From contig JAIWND010000010.1 of NCBI GenBank assembly GCA_025330725.1, positions 806,001 to 870,000 on the forward strand: a stretch of 64,000 bases of DNA, written 5' to 3'. This DNA is from Chlamydoabsidia padenii. Taxonomy: Eukaryota > Mucoromycota > Mucoromycetes > Mucorales > Cunninghamellaceae. Made by a program: the position numbers and the translations under genes. Each line of letters begins with the position of its first letter. Position 1 is the first letter of the stretch. The notes under the pieces are model-generated. The model was not told the origin of the DNA. It was given only the letters and a program-made list of their open reading frames with translations, and ran no database searches. Of the stretch, positions 1 to 11,075 are shown in pieces.

Positions 1-209
1 CTCTATCATTACCTAAAGAAGACACCAAACCATCAACACCTCCAACTGAACAACCAAAGGAACAAGAAGAAGAAGAAGAAGAGGAGGAAGAAGGTGAAGT
101 ACGGGACGAAGTGACAACTGCGGATATTGAAATGAAGGAAGCCAAGGATGACGATAAAGAAGAAGGTGAAGTTGGCCAAAACGACAAACAAACCTCCGAT
201 ATAGTTTAG
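1..209 (+). CDS. C-terminal end of an unidentified acidic protein (partial)
   Basis: The frame beginning at base 3 is open from the window edge to a TAG stop at 207-209. It encodes about 68 residues rich in Glu, Asp and Lys, including a run of nine Glu and repeated EGEV motifs. Tails of this kind are common on nuclear and chromatin- or RNA-associated proteins, but no family can be named from the tail alone. The start and most of the gene lie upstream of the window. The stop is followed by A/T-rich 3' UTR-like sequence. Confidence 0.7.
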   Translation, partial: LSLPKEDTKPSTPPTEQPKEQEEEEEEEEEGEVRDEVTTADIEMKEAKDDDKEEGEVGQNDKQTSDIV

Positions 210-681
210 TCCACCCCCCTTTATTTTATCTCATTTACTATTTTTTATTTTATTTTATCATTAGAACAACTTGCTACCCCCTTTTTTTACATAACACCAA
301 ATAAAAACCACAATAAAGAATGGATTTGTTTAAACATACATGATACATACATATATGAAATGTTTGTGCATGGAAGATCCAATTAGATTAGGATGATTCA
401 TGCCATTTTTAAAACACCGACTGGACCCTTTTACTAACAAGACAAACAATCTGTTTTTATTTCAAGAATGATAATAGTTTGTTTACAACAACAAGGATAA
501 ATAAATAAAAACACTAGTAAAAAAAAAAAAAAAGGATAGGGGAATTTAAGGGGGGGTATCTTTTTGATGGTAACAGTTATAAGAAGAAGAATCAAATGAT
601 ACAGTTCAAAACAAAATAAAAAGAAAGTAGTAAATAGTGCAAGTAGTAATAAAAAACAGCATCAAAAAGGGGGTACATTTA
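210..681. other. Intergenic, convergent 3' flanks
   Basis: This is the gap between the + strand acidic-protein gene and the 3' end of the - strand PUF gene. It is A/T-rich, with an A run near 520 and AATAAA-like hexamers on both strands, as expected for two facing 3' ends. I see no further gene. Confidence 0.6.
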
Positions 682-3629
682 TCAAGGGAATGGATAAAGA
701 GCATGGGAATTACCAAGGATACCAATGTTGTAATTCAATGGAAGACCCATCGAGTCTTGATGGAAAGGTGGGTTGTTGTAAGGATTGGGTGTCCCATTGG
801 TTGTTTTTGCCGAGGCCGAGGCTCGTAAAGAAGGCATGCTCTGGTAATGTAATTGTTGTCTGTTCCTGCCTTGTTGTTCACGTTGAATCTTGCTATGGAT
901 TCGTTTACCATAAGGTGTGCTACGAATAGATGCCAAATGAGGTCGGATACGTTCAACCAACTAACAAGGGAGAGAGAAAGTGTGTGTGTCAGTGATCACC
1001 GTCTTTTAACATCATTATTAAATCACATTACCTGTACTTTTTGGTCTTGATCAGCATAATCCAAACATGTTTGAATAACATAGTTAGCAAACGAGTCCCG
1101 TAAGAGTTTTTCCATGTTGGATTTCGTAATGATTTCAGCTATCAAAGCCCGACGGATATCAGGTTCAGATACACGGATACACTATACAAGATGTGTGTGT
1201 TAGTTCCCTATTGGTTGATCCCCAATGAACATTTTTTTTTTCTTTACCTTTTCAATGACGTTTGAACTAAACTTTTGCACGGACAAGTCACATACATGTT
1301 CAATCAAACAACGTACTAGAGCATCCGAGTATTGTACTTCACCCAAATCAAATACGTATTGTACAACATAATTACCAAAAGGATCCTGGACCAAAGGTAA
1401 CACATTACGTATCACCACCTTGACCAATTGTGCCTATATACATACATAAAAAAAAAAAAAAATGAGCATCCTTGGTCCTTCACTACCACCTCTCTTTTTT
1501 TTTTACCTTTTGAGTATCCACAGCGTGATCGATGCAACGTTGGAGGACACAGCAACCATGACGATGAGTGGCCACTTCAATACAATTTTCACTAACAATG
1601 TCATAGATGAATTGATTATGTTCGGCAGAGAGACGATGGAGACATTTTTGAATGACATGATTCCCATTTAAATCCTTGATGAGAGCCACCACTTGAGGAC
1701 GTAAAGCATCTGTCACTGTCTTGATTTGATGGCTTGAAGAGAGATATTCAATCAACCGCTGGATGGCTCTTGTTCCATGCATGCTTAAACAAATCTGCAA
1801 CAAATCAGATGAGATAATATCCACAATGGCAGTTCTTTGGGCATCATTACAACGTTCCACCAATTTCTGACAAAGATAATTTCCAAATGGATCTACAACA
1901 ATAATAAAAAAGTATCCCCCACTTGGATTAATATCTTTTTTACCCCCTTTACGCCACAACATGTTTACTTACCTGTCATCAATTCCACAAAGTGAGGATG
2001 AATTTCATCAAAGATCGTTTGCAAGTGTTGTTCATTAGGGTCTTCTAATTTCTTTTGTAAAAACCGACATCCATTATGATCCTTGCAAAGGTCATAGAGT
2101 TTTCCAACAAAGTCTTCCAGTTTGGCACCCAAGAATCGATTGGCTTCAGGATCGGCAATCGATCGACGTTGTTGTTGTGACACGTCCATGTCTCCCTTAT
2201 CCAAAAAGAGACCGTTACCAAGGTTATCCATCATATTGTTGACAAGACCATTATTATTATAGCGAGGCATCAGTTTGCTGGTGGGGAAAAACGTGGAATC
2301 ATATGTCAGATTGTTGTTGGTACCAAATCCACCACCACCACCTAAAAGTGTCGTAGCCGGTGGGTAAGGTTGGTAAGTGGATAAAGGATGAGGTGATTGA
2401 TTGAATGCCATGCTTGTTGAAGGTTGGTGAGAGTAAGGACATTTATCATCGAGAGGACACATACCATATTGCATATATTGAGAGCATGGAAGAGTCATCT
2501 CCTTTGTATTATCATTGAGATCATATTGCCGATGAGGGAGATAATGTTGTTGATGATGAGGATGTTTTGAAGCAGTAGTATAGGACCTGGCAGCAGCATG
2601 CAAATCCGAATAAGAATGAGAAGTCGTCAATCTGTTCTTGTCATTAATAAAGTAATCATACGATCCATCCATGAGTGAAGGTGATGCTGGTAAATTGGTG
2701 GTATTGGAATGTGTAGGCCAGCCATAAGAGAATCTGCGTTGTTGTTGTTGTTGTTGTTGCTGTCCAAAGAGTGTCGCTTGATTATGCATCATATCCCTTG
2801 CACCACTACCACCACCACTTAGAGGAGAAGAGGTGTTTTCAAGACATTGGGCCCATGATTTGCTTCTTAAGGATTCCACACTTTTATTTTGACGAGCCGA
2901 GTTTTTACGTAAAGAAGACACCATATCCAAATTATTGGGGCCAGGAGAGAACTAGTATAAAGTCAATTAGCACATTTTTTTTTTCAGGGGTGAAGGAGGG
3001 AAGGGAGGGGAGTCATTCCTAATTTTTACTTACTAGACTGGTATAGGAGGATTCATTTTGGACAAGTGAGCCTAAAGTATCTGTGGATCCATTATAACAT
3101 TGCAAGTAGGGATAACCTTGTGCAAGTTTTGTAGTATCTAAATCATAGTGTGCATAAAAAAAAAAAATTAGTGTTTTCAATAAAGGAAATCATTATTTTC
3201 TTTTTTACCTGCGTCACTGTCAAACAAAAGTCGTTGAGTACCGTGAGGATCCGCCGTTTCAGCCGCCATTGAGCCGACCGTCAACTTTTGTTTCAGTGCT
3301 GCTTCGTCAATACTCATGGATCGATGAGGTCCTGTCATAAAACCAATCGAGTCTTGTTGGTGTAACTTGAGTTTGGAGTCAAAGGCATCGACAAAGGCTG
3401 CATCTTCAGTTGAGTTTCTACGTGACCCAGGTACAGAGTAAGAAGCATGACTAGTTGTTGGTAAACTGTCGGAAGAAGAGAGTAATGGATGGTCCCGATG
3501 AAGAGAGTCAGTGACAATATTGTTGTTGTTGTTGTTGTTGTTTCCATTGGTGCTATTAGTAGTTGTGCTGTTGTTCCGACTGGACATAAACCCATAAGAG
3601 TCCACTTCAAATAGATTCTCTCTTTCCAT
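682..3629 (-). CDS. PUF-family RNA-binding protein (Puf4/Mpt5 type) with a CCCH zinc finger
   Basis: This is a post-transcriptional regulator that binds 3' UTRs through eight Pumilio repeats. The model has seven exons: 3629-3209, 3137-3034, 2951-1973, 1892-1507, 1433-1248, 1181-1032 and 960-682. All junctions agree in phase and give 834 aa. The repeats lie in roughly the last half. Recognition helices read PFGNYLCQ, LNGNHVIQ, PFGNYVVQ, KFSSNVIEK and SFANYVIQ. Repeat 5 reads RHGCCVLQ, which I associate with the yeast Puf4/Mpt5 branch rather than Puf3. The N-terminal half is low complexity (poly-Gln, poly-Asn). It also contains a canonical C-x8-C-x5-C-x3-H finger at about residues 331-350 (bases 2427-2486). 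The ATG at 3629 is the first Met in frame; upstream is a GAA/TTC microsatellite, probably 5' UTR. The family call is very secure; exact target specificity is inference. Confidence 0.93.
2427..2486 (-). other. CCCH zinc finger inside the PUF protein
   Basis: The translated third exon of the PUF gene holds Cys331, Cys340, Cys346 and His350 with spacing C-x8-C-x5-C-x3-H. This is the Tis11/TTP-type RNA-binding spacing. It lies in an otherwise disordered stretch well before the Pumilio repeats. The Cys/His pattern is seen directly; RNA binding is inferred from the family. Confidence 0.75.
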
Positions 3630-4584
3630 CTTTAGCAAATATGAAGAAGAAGAAGAAGAAGAAGAAGAAGAAGAAGAGCAAGTAAAGTATACAAGAGATT
3701 AATATGTAGTAAAATAAAATAAAAAAAAAGGGGGGGGAAAGAAGAAGAGGAAGAGGAAGAAAATGAAGTGGAAGAAAAAGGAGAGAATATGAAAGAGCGG
3801 AAGTGAAATACTTCATAAAAAAAAAGTTTGGTATAAAAAAAAAATAGGGGTGAGAGATCGGCGCAAATTTGGGTTGAATCACTCACTCCCCTTTCTTTCT
3901 CCTTAACTTTAGGGCAAAAAAGGTTAAACACGCTTTACATTCTCATAAATATATATCCATATGCGCATACAAGTAGATAGTCAAAACTACTTTTTTCAAC
4001 CTTGAATACATTAACTATATTCCAAAATGATGATTCATGCTATACCAGTTGCTTCACTACCATAACTTTCTCTTGGCGCTGATTGGCTTATGCTTCGGAA
4101 TTTAAAGGAGCGCCTCGGTCGATTCTTTTTTTTTTTTGCCCCTTTCTTCCTTTTATTTTACATCCCCCCCTTCAATTAACAACGTACGAATCTCTCTCTC
4201 TCTCTCTTCCACGAGGCTTGGTCATACTAACACTTGTTTATGTTGCTGATAATTATGAATGGCCATGCTTGGTTTGGTAAAAGGTAATCATTCTAACACA
4301 AAGTAAAGTAAAACGAATGCACCCTTGACATTGTCACTCGACTGATTCTTTTTCATAATAGCAATCTTCTCCATGGTGTGGTACCCTGGTAGAAGGTCCC
4401 TGTTTATTGTTGTCATTCCGTAAACTTGTAGGTTATCATATCTCAAAAAAATCATGGAAACTAGTCTTATTCTTTATGATCCACCCAGTCACCTGATTAA
4501 ATCGACATTATCACGCTTGAAGAAACCATCCTGGGCATACTTTTATTCACGACATGGTTTTGACTGACTGGTCGTCTACAAGGA

Positions 4585-4879
4585 ATGACACTTTACTCAA
4601 ACCCAACTCAATATGATCAGCGACTTTGCTCATGTGATTGGACTCTTGCTGCCACTGAAATGGTGAAAGATGGTATGTAGTATAGATGACCTGAAGGTTA
4701 AACATGAAAAAAAAAGGTAATGATAATGATTATGTACCAAGTCTTTTTTCTTCTTCTTCCCTACTCACTCCTCAATAGTTGTCCCTGCAGATCTCCTATT
4801 CTTCTGGATCATCTCCCAAAAGGACAACAGCGCGACAAAACGCTCGGCTGATGGATGGAATGTGAAAAAGGGTAATTAA
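4585..4879 (+). CDS. Possible short two-exon ORF, unknown
   Basis: An ATG at 4585 opens a 29-codon exon ending at 4672 before GTATGT. A polypyrimidine/CTGCAG acceptor leads to a second exon 4791-4879 that stays in phase and ends in TAA, giving 58 aa. The product has two Cys and several Trp, with no recognised domain and no signal peptide. It may be a real small gene, a relic or chance. Only the splice consistency supports it. Confidence 0.22.
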
Positions 4880-5235
4880 CACATACTCGTGGTTTGATTA
4901 GACTCCTTTGCTACTTTGGTTTAAATTTTCAAAGGAAATCTCGATTCTTGACACTTGATCTTACAAATTGGAACGGTGGTCGTACAAAAAAGTACAAGAC
5001 AGGGAATATCCATGCGCAACAAGAAAAGGCGAGGGGGGGGGTTTGGTTATACTCTATAGATTAGTTTATTGTAGTTGTTACTTTATATTTTTATGACCAG
5101 TTTGATACTTTATATACCTTATGAACAATCGTATATTAATAAAAAAAAAAAAAACTTCCTACATCTCCTTTGATTTTAATTCAAACTCAATGACCAATGG
5201 AGATAGAATAAAAAACCTAGCAGGTGGCACATATA

Positions 5236-5247
5236 TTTAAACCCCGC
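5236..5247 (+). promoter_or_regulatory. TTTAAACCCCGC element upstream of HMG-CoA reductase
   Basis: This T/A run followed by CCCCGC lies about 205 bp before the HMG-CoA reductase ATG. It is one example of a motif that recurs upstream of many genes in this window (see findings). A regulatory role is inference. Confidence 0.4.
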
Positions 5248-5449
5248 TATTGGATATTTTTTTTAGGGCTCACCCCTTGGATTTAGTGCAACCCAAATTA
5301 TTTATTTCCTCTCTCTCTCTTTTCCCCCTCTTCTTTCCTTCTTCACACCCTTCTCTTTATCAAGTTGTTTCAACAACAGCTTTTTATTTTTTACTCTTTT
5401 TTTTTAATATTTAACTAGTTACCGTGGGCTCTAGTCTCAACCTAGCCTC

Positions 5450-8400
5450 ATGCTTACAAGTCGATCTCGAACCACTGCTTTCCGATCGGCGTCCTCGCTA
5501 TTTGGTAGAAGCATTCATCAAGCTGCTAAACTGTCATCTCGTAGCCCTATCGAAATGATTGTTGTTATCTTGATACTTGGATCCTTCTCTTACTTTTCTT
5601 TATTCAACTTGGCCAGGTCTTCTGATCTCTTCTCTGGTACCGTCACTCGTTTATACCCAACAACTGTTTATGCCTCGTCTCGCTCAGCCAAATTCACTCC
5701 TCTTCCTTCTAATGATGAATCCTCAATGGTGGTGGTGGACGATAACGCTGTTATGGTGCAACTCAAACAAATCATGGTAACTGACCCTCAACGTGGTAAT
5801 GTCTTGGCCAAGTCTACTCTTCAATCAGTATTACAATTCCAAGGTGTCATTGAAAACGATATCTATGTACCCGACGACGCTCTCAATGGCAAACAATTTG
5901 TTTATGCAAAAGACTTGTGTTATAAAACAACTGACACTAATAACTGCTTCTCTCCTTCAGTTACCGACTTTTGGCAACACAACCAACAGCAACTCGACGA
6001 TGACCAAAACATTCTTCACACTGTGTCCAAGCATCAGGATGAAGCACATTATCTCTTGAATGATTTACAAGCAACCGGTGCCTCTTCTTTGGTCTTATTT
6101 TATGCTTTTAATGCGTCTACCAAGACTCAGCACTATTTGACTGATCTTTGGGCTCATAAAGTGGTGACTTTACCTCCTGGTGATTTGGTCTCCTTATCCA
6201 ACTCTTCTAATGGTCCTCAAAAGAATGTGTTTATCTGGCTCTTCATCCTTTCTCGAAACATTGTCTTTCGAATTAGGGAACTTTTGGAGGTAGGTTGGCT
6301 ATAGAAAAATGAAGAGGGGGGAGAGAAACTAACATATTCTATCAATCGATTTTATTAGGTGGCTGATAAAGTGGATATTTATGTTATCTTGACTGGTTAT
6401 TTGATGATGATTGCTACCTTTGTATCTCTCTACATAAACATGCGAACTTTGGGATCTCGATACACTTTAGGTAAGTTATCATAACAAAAAACAGGTTTAT
6501 GCATTACTAAACCTTTGTATTGTTATCTAGCTACTGCTGTGATCTTCAATGGATTCTTTGCCTTTATGCTCTCATTGTTGACTGTCCTCTCTCTTGGTAT
6601 TAACGTTTCCCCTGACGTATTGGCGTAAGTACATCTTTATCAAACAACAATAGCATTATGTATGTAATCTCCTAACTCCTTTTTTTTTTTTTTTTGTTTG
6701 TAAAATTCAGTGAAGCGATTCCCTTTTTGGCTGTCACCATTGGATTCGAACGTCCTTTTAAACTCACAAAACGGGTACTCCAATACAGTAAAGAAACGCC
6801 TTTGACCAAACAAGAAATCAGGAGTACCATTATGCGTGCCGTTGACTCGGTGGTTTTGCCTATTGCCCGTGATTGTTTTATGGAAATCACGGTTCTTGTG
6901 CTCGGTGCTAAATCGGGAGTTGCGGGACTTCGTGAATTCTGTTTGCTCAGCGCTATCCTTTTGGCTTATGACTTTGTCCTCCTGTTCACTTGGTACACTG
7001 CTGTCTTGGCATTGAAATTGGAGGTAGGTAGAAGAAGAAGAAGAAAGGAGATAGGTTGTTGACATTATACTAAACTAGTATTATATGTAGCTTCTCCGTA
7101 TCCGTGAAATTAATAGCAACACAACTACCAAAGATGGATCATCTAAACCACCTACCACTGGCTATATTCGTAGCGCATTCGTCAAGGCTTTTAGTGATGA
7201 TTATGCTCTTGGTGTCAACACTACCAACAACAGTATTAAAAAATCCGATGGTCCTATTATTGGCCGTGTCAAATTAATGATGGTAAGAATTGAAACTAAA
7301 TGCTTATTATTGATAGTCGTCATTCTAATTATCTTTTTATGGAAATATAGATCGTAGGATTCGTTATGATGCATATCTTTAACTTATGCTCCACCTTCCA
7401 AGCTCCTCAAGTCAATATTGATGAACCTCATATTACTGGCGTCCTTGATCAACTCTTGAAACAACATCGACAATCCTCTTTGGCTGATCAATCTATCTTG
7501 GTGGAAGTATTCCCTCCCATGTCCTTCCAGGTGGCGGTGTCTTCTATCAACTTTATTCCCGCTTTTATTGTTGAACCTTTGGAAATTTTATTCTCGGTGG
7601 CAGCTGGATATCTTCAACATCCTATCATCAGCAAATGGCTTACTCTTGGTCTCTTTGTATCATTATTCCTCAACACTTATCTATTCAAGATGGCTCGCCA
7701 ACCCAAGATGACCATTACTACTACTAGTCAACCATTACAATCATCGACCGTGGAAACCACTGCTGTGGTCACTCGTCCACACTCTCACACCACTAGTCGT
7801 TGTGTCGCCCCTCGCCCCTCTACAACCAACACTCGACCAGTAGATGAATGTGTCAACTTGATGGGCACGCCCGAAGAATTGACGGACGAAGAAGTGATCA
7901 CTCTAGTACAATCTGGCAAAATGGCATCTTACGCTCTGGAAAAGATTCTTGGTGATTTGGAACGTGCCGTCAGTATCCGTCGTGCTTTGATCTCTCGTGC
8001 CTCGGTGACAAAAACTTTGGAATCAAGTGCTCTTCCTCTTGCCAATTATCATTATGACAAGGTGATGGGTGCTTGCTGTGAAAACGTGATTGGATACATG
8101 CCGATCCCAGTTGGTATTGCTGGCCCCATGAACATTGATGGTGTCCATGTGCATATCCCCATGGCGACAACAGAAGGGTGCCTGGTAGCATCAGCTGCTC
8201 GTGGATGCAAGGCGATTAACGCAGGTGGTGGCGCGTTTACTGTGGTGACGGCGGATGGTATGACCCGTGGTCCCTGTGTTGAATTCCCTACCGTGTTGCG
8301 TGCCGCCGAATGTAAACGATGGATTGAACAAGAAGGCAATGTGATTCTCACCGACGCATTCAACTCGACCTCCCGATTCGCTCGGCTTCGAAAACTCAAG

Positions 8401-9180
8401 GTGGCCTTGGCAGGTAAATTGGTGTTTATCCGGTTCTCCACCACGACGGGTGACGCCATGGGCATGAACATGATTTCCAAGGGGTGTGAAAAGGCTCTCG
8501 GTGTTTTATCTGGTGTGTTTGAAGACATGCAAATCATCTCTCTCTCGGGTAACTATTGTACGGACAAGAAACCTGCTGCCATCAACTGGATCGAAGGTCG
8601 TGGCAAATCAGTGGTGGCAGAAGCGGTGATCCCGGGTAATGTGGTGCAAAAGGTGCTCAAGACAACCGTGGCGGCGATGGTGGAATTGAATATCAGCAAA
8701 AACTTGATCGGATCGGCCATGGCAGGCTCTGTAGGTGGCTTCAATGCCCATGCGGCCAATATCTTGACAGCAGTATACCTCGCCACTGGTCAAGACCCTG
8801 CTCAGAATGTGGAAAGCTCCAACTGTATCACTCTGATGAAGGCGGTGAACGGTGATCAAGATTTGCACATCTCATGTACTATGCCATGCATCGAAGTCGG
8901 CACCATCGGAGGTGGCACCATCTTACCCCCTCAACAATCCATGCTAGATATGCTCGGTGTACGTGGTCCTCATCCTACTGAACCTGGAAAAAATGCTCAA
9001 CGTTTGGCTCGGATCATTTGTGCTTCGGTCATGGCTGGTGAATTATCTTTGTGTGCTGCTTTGGCGGCCGGTCATCTTGTCAAGGCTCATATGGCTCACA
9101 ATCGATCTGCTGCCACTGGACCTACTCCTGCATCAACCCCTGTTATTGGAAACGAACCTGGTACATGTATCAAGTCATAA
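5450..9180 (+). CDS. HMGR: 3-hydroxy-3-methylglutaryl-CoA reductase
   Basis: This ER-membrane enzyme reduces HMG-CoA to mevalonate with NADPH, the committed step of sterol and isoprenoid (including carotenoid) synthesis. Six exons (5450-6289, 6359-6470, 6531-6624, 6711-7023, 7091-7282, 7351-9180) give 1126 aa. A first membrane segment lies near residues 35-60. A polytopic sterol-sensing-type region occupies roughly residues 270-450. A linker precedes the catalytic domain in the last exon. Catalytic residues are all present: Glu728 in TTEGCLVAS, the Lys pair at 859-860 in DKKPAAINW, Asp935 in GQDPAQNV and His1036 in AHNRS. The DAMGMNM cofactor motif is intact. Length and architecture fit fungal class I reductases. 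The start is the first ATG after a CT-rich leader. Confidence 0.97.
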
Positions 9181-9558
9181 ACATCCCCATTTTAATCTAA
9201 TCATCTACATGTGTACAATCCTCCCTCTCTTTTTTTTATTTGGTTTAGTTATAGTTTACCACAATAGATCATCATTACTTTATAATTTTTTTTTACTATT
9301 CCTCTTGTTATCATTTTTTAAAATGTCAATTATTTGATTTATATAATAAATAGTAATGTCTTTTGCCTTGTAATGGATGTTGTCAATCGTATATTATGAT
9401 AGAGGGGTGCAGGCTGCATGATTTTATATATTTTTGAAGCGCCGCTTCAGTTCAAGGTCTAGGAATAGAGAGGTTTGAACATTTCCCTTTTCAGGTTTTG
9501 GGTGTGATTTCTTTTTTCCTTTGGCCAAAGCCTATGTACCAACTTTACAAATGGCATG

Positions 9559-9592
<34 letters not shown>

Positions 9593-10073
9593 GTAAATTA
9601 TACCATACCTCTGTTCAATGAGCTTGAGCACAATTGGTGTAGGTTTAGTTCCGTTTGCAGTGGTTATAAGAGTACCCTTCCTGTCAAACTAGGCAGCGTG
9701 TAGCCAGACCTGCATAATAAAACAGCTTTCTGATCTATTCAGGGCAAGTTTGCCTTATGCCGATGAACCCCCCCCCTCATACACCATATAAAGATAGAAT
9801 GAAGACCCTACCAAGGAAAAAATTCTATGCAGGTACCCATAAAGCGGGATTTTAAAAGAGAGTCCATGTAGGGTTTTTGGTTGTATTTTTTTTATATATT
9901 CAAAACAAAAGATGGTATAACTTTACTAATACTAGAAGGACATACATATTAATAAATACTAGATGGATAACAACATCGGTTTCATACACTAAAAAAGGCA
10001 CTGAAGAGAGAGAGAGAGTAAATAAATAAACAGGGGAAAAGGAGGGTGTAAAAAAAAAAGGAGTAAAAGGGGT
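9181..10073. other. Intergenic, convergent 3' flanks
   Basis: The gap lies between the 3' ends of HMG-CoA reductase and the secreted-protein gene on the opposite strand. It contains an AATAAA-like site near 9347, a T run of about 32 at 9559-9590, and a GCGGGATTTTAAAA element near 9843 (reverse form of the CCCG motif). No gene is seen. Confidence 0.55.
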
Positions 10074-11075
10074 CTATTGATGGATCAACACCGAGGCAAG
10101 ATGTTCCCATTGAGCTTGACTTGTGTATTTTGAAGTGATAGAGACCAATTTCGATAAATTAGTGGCAGCATCTGGGTATTCCTTGGCCAATTTGTCGGCA
10201 TTGTTAGCAAAGTGTTGTTGTAAAGATGCCAGATCCACGTTGTCAAGTTTCAATTGGTCTTGGATGTATTCGCCTTCTTCAGTCAAAGTCTTTGGGTCAG
10301 TATCAGAGTTATCCAATTCATCCAAGACAGAATTATAGGAGGTGTTGGGGATTTGATGCGAATTATCGTGAGTGCCATCAGTAGTGTCGTCGGTTGTGCC
10401 ATCGGTTGTGCCATCAGTAGTGCCATCAGTAGTACCATCAGTAGTGCCATCAGTAGTGCCATCAGTAGTGCCGTCGGTTGTGCCATCAGTAGTGCCATCA
10501 GTAGTGCCATTGTCAGTTCCACTATCAGTATCAGCCGATGGAGGCACACTGTCAAATGCATTGTCATTATTGTAATTACCGGGACTGATGACTCGAGCAC
10601 AGCCGCGTTGTGAAATCCCAGTCTTGCAATCTTCCGTATTCTGACAGCAACGAATACAGAACCGATTGTTGGAAGGTTCGATGAGACTGACAAAGTAAGG
10701 GAAATTTTGGCAAGACGCGCCAGTGGGTTTGTGGTTGGCATGAGAATCATACTGTCCACCTTCGTCGGTTGCGTTCATATCGTATTTGGTGCGATCAAAG
10801 AAGCCGGTAATTTGAGTATAGTCAGAGGATTGATAATAATGAGCAGTGGTGATAAACCCTTGAGGAAAAGGTTGAGAGCCAGGTACAGTGGTTGTGTTTA
10901 GACAAAAAGGGACTCCATTGTCTTCGTTGACGGCCACCTCCAATCCAGGTTGAGGGGGTAAAAAGAGACAAAAGTCGTTGGCGCTGGTGAGTTGGACTTG
11001 AGGAGATGTGCCATTGGTTTGTTGAGCTGTCACCAAAGAGAGCAGGCCCAGAGAAGCAATAATAACTGAGTACAT
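10074..11075 (-). CDS. Secreted macrophage-activating-glycoprotein-like protein with DGTT repeats
   Basis: A single-exon gene of 333 aa. Residues 1-17 form a signal peptide (MYSVIIASLGLLSLVTA). The following domain, about residues 30-170, has the order DFCLFLPP, a second Cys, PQGFITTAHY, a DEGGQYD segment, FCIRCC and a GC-rich tail. This resembles the Cys-rich secreted family annotated in Mucorales and basidiomycetes as macrophage-activating glycoprotein (Mag). That name is historical and the cellular role is unclear. A tandem (DGTT)n stretch follows at about residues 187-235, then a helical C-terminal domain of about 90 residues. Several N-x-T sites suggest N-glycosylation, and the Thr-rich repeat suggests O-mannosylation. 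No GPI signal is seen. Confidence 0.8.
   Translation of the reverse strand: MYSVIIASLGLLSLVTAQQTNGTSPQVQLTSANDFCLFLPPQPGLEVAVNEDNGVPFCLNTTTVPGSQPFPQGFITTAHYYQSSDYTQITGFFDRTKYDMNATDEGGQYDSHANHKPTGASCQNFPYFVSLIEPSNNRFCIRCCQNTEDCKTGISQRGCARVISPGNYNNDNAFDSVPPSADTDSGTDNGTTDGTTDGTTDGTTDGTTDGTTDGTTDGTTDGTTDGTTDDTTDGTHDNSHQIPNTSYNSVLDELDNSDTDPKTLTEEGEYIQDQLKLDNVDLASLQQHFANNADKLAKEYPDAATNLSKLVSITSKYTSQAQWEHLASVLIHQ
10375..10515. repeat. 12-bp coding minisatellite (Thr/Asp/Gly)
   Basis: About eleven imperfect 12-bp units, reading GTAGTGCCATCA on the + strand, encode the DGTT tandem array in the secreted protein. Variants using CGGTTGTGCCAT show that the array has already diverged. The unit length is a multiple of three, so copy-number change would keep the frame. 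Confidence 0.85.

Larger units (their letters stand above)
3640..5449. other. Intergenic region between divergent PUF and HMG-CoA reductase genes
   Basis: This 1.8 kb separates two divergent start codons. It contains a (GAA)n tract at 3640-3676 in the PUF leader, a CCAAT-type ATTGG near 4080, several A, T and G runs, and CT-rich leader sequence before 5450. A short possible spliced ORF at 4585-4879 is listed separately. The rest shows no convincing gene. Confidence 0.5.

Noticed and set aside
3607..3931. Phe/Leu-rich minus-strand ORFs upstream of the PUF start
   Set aside because: They arise from the TTC/CTT microsatellite and poly-T tracts in the leader; the PUF exon starts at 3629 and has consistent splicing.
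8052..8868. Minus-strand ORFs inside HMG-CoA reductase
   Set aside because: Antisense of a highly conserved catalytic domain; no domain content of their own.
10254..10613. ORFs of repeated Ser/Ala/Ile or Val/Pro opposite the DGTT array
   Set aside because: Products of reading the 12-bp minisatellite in other frames; the minus-strand frame has a signal peptide and a family match.
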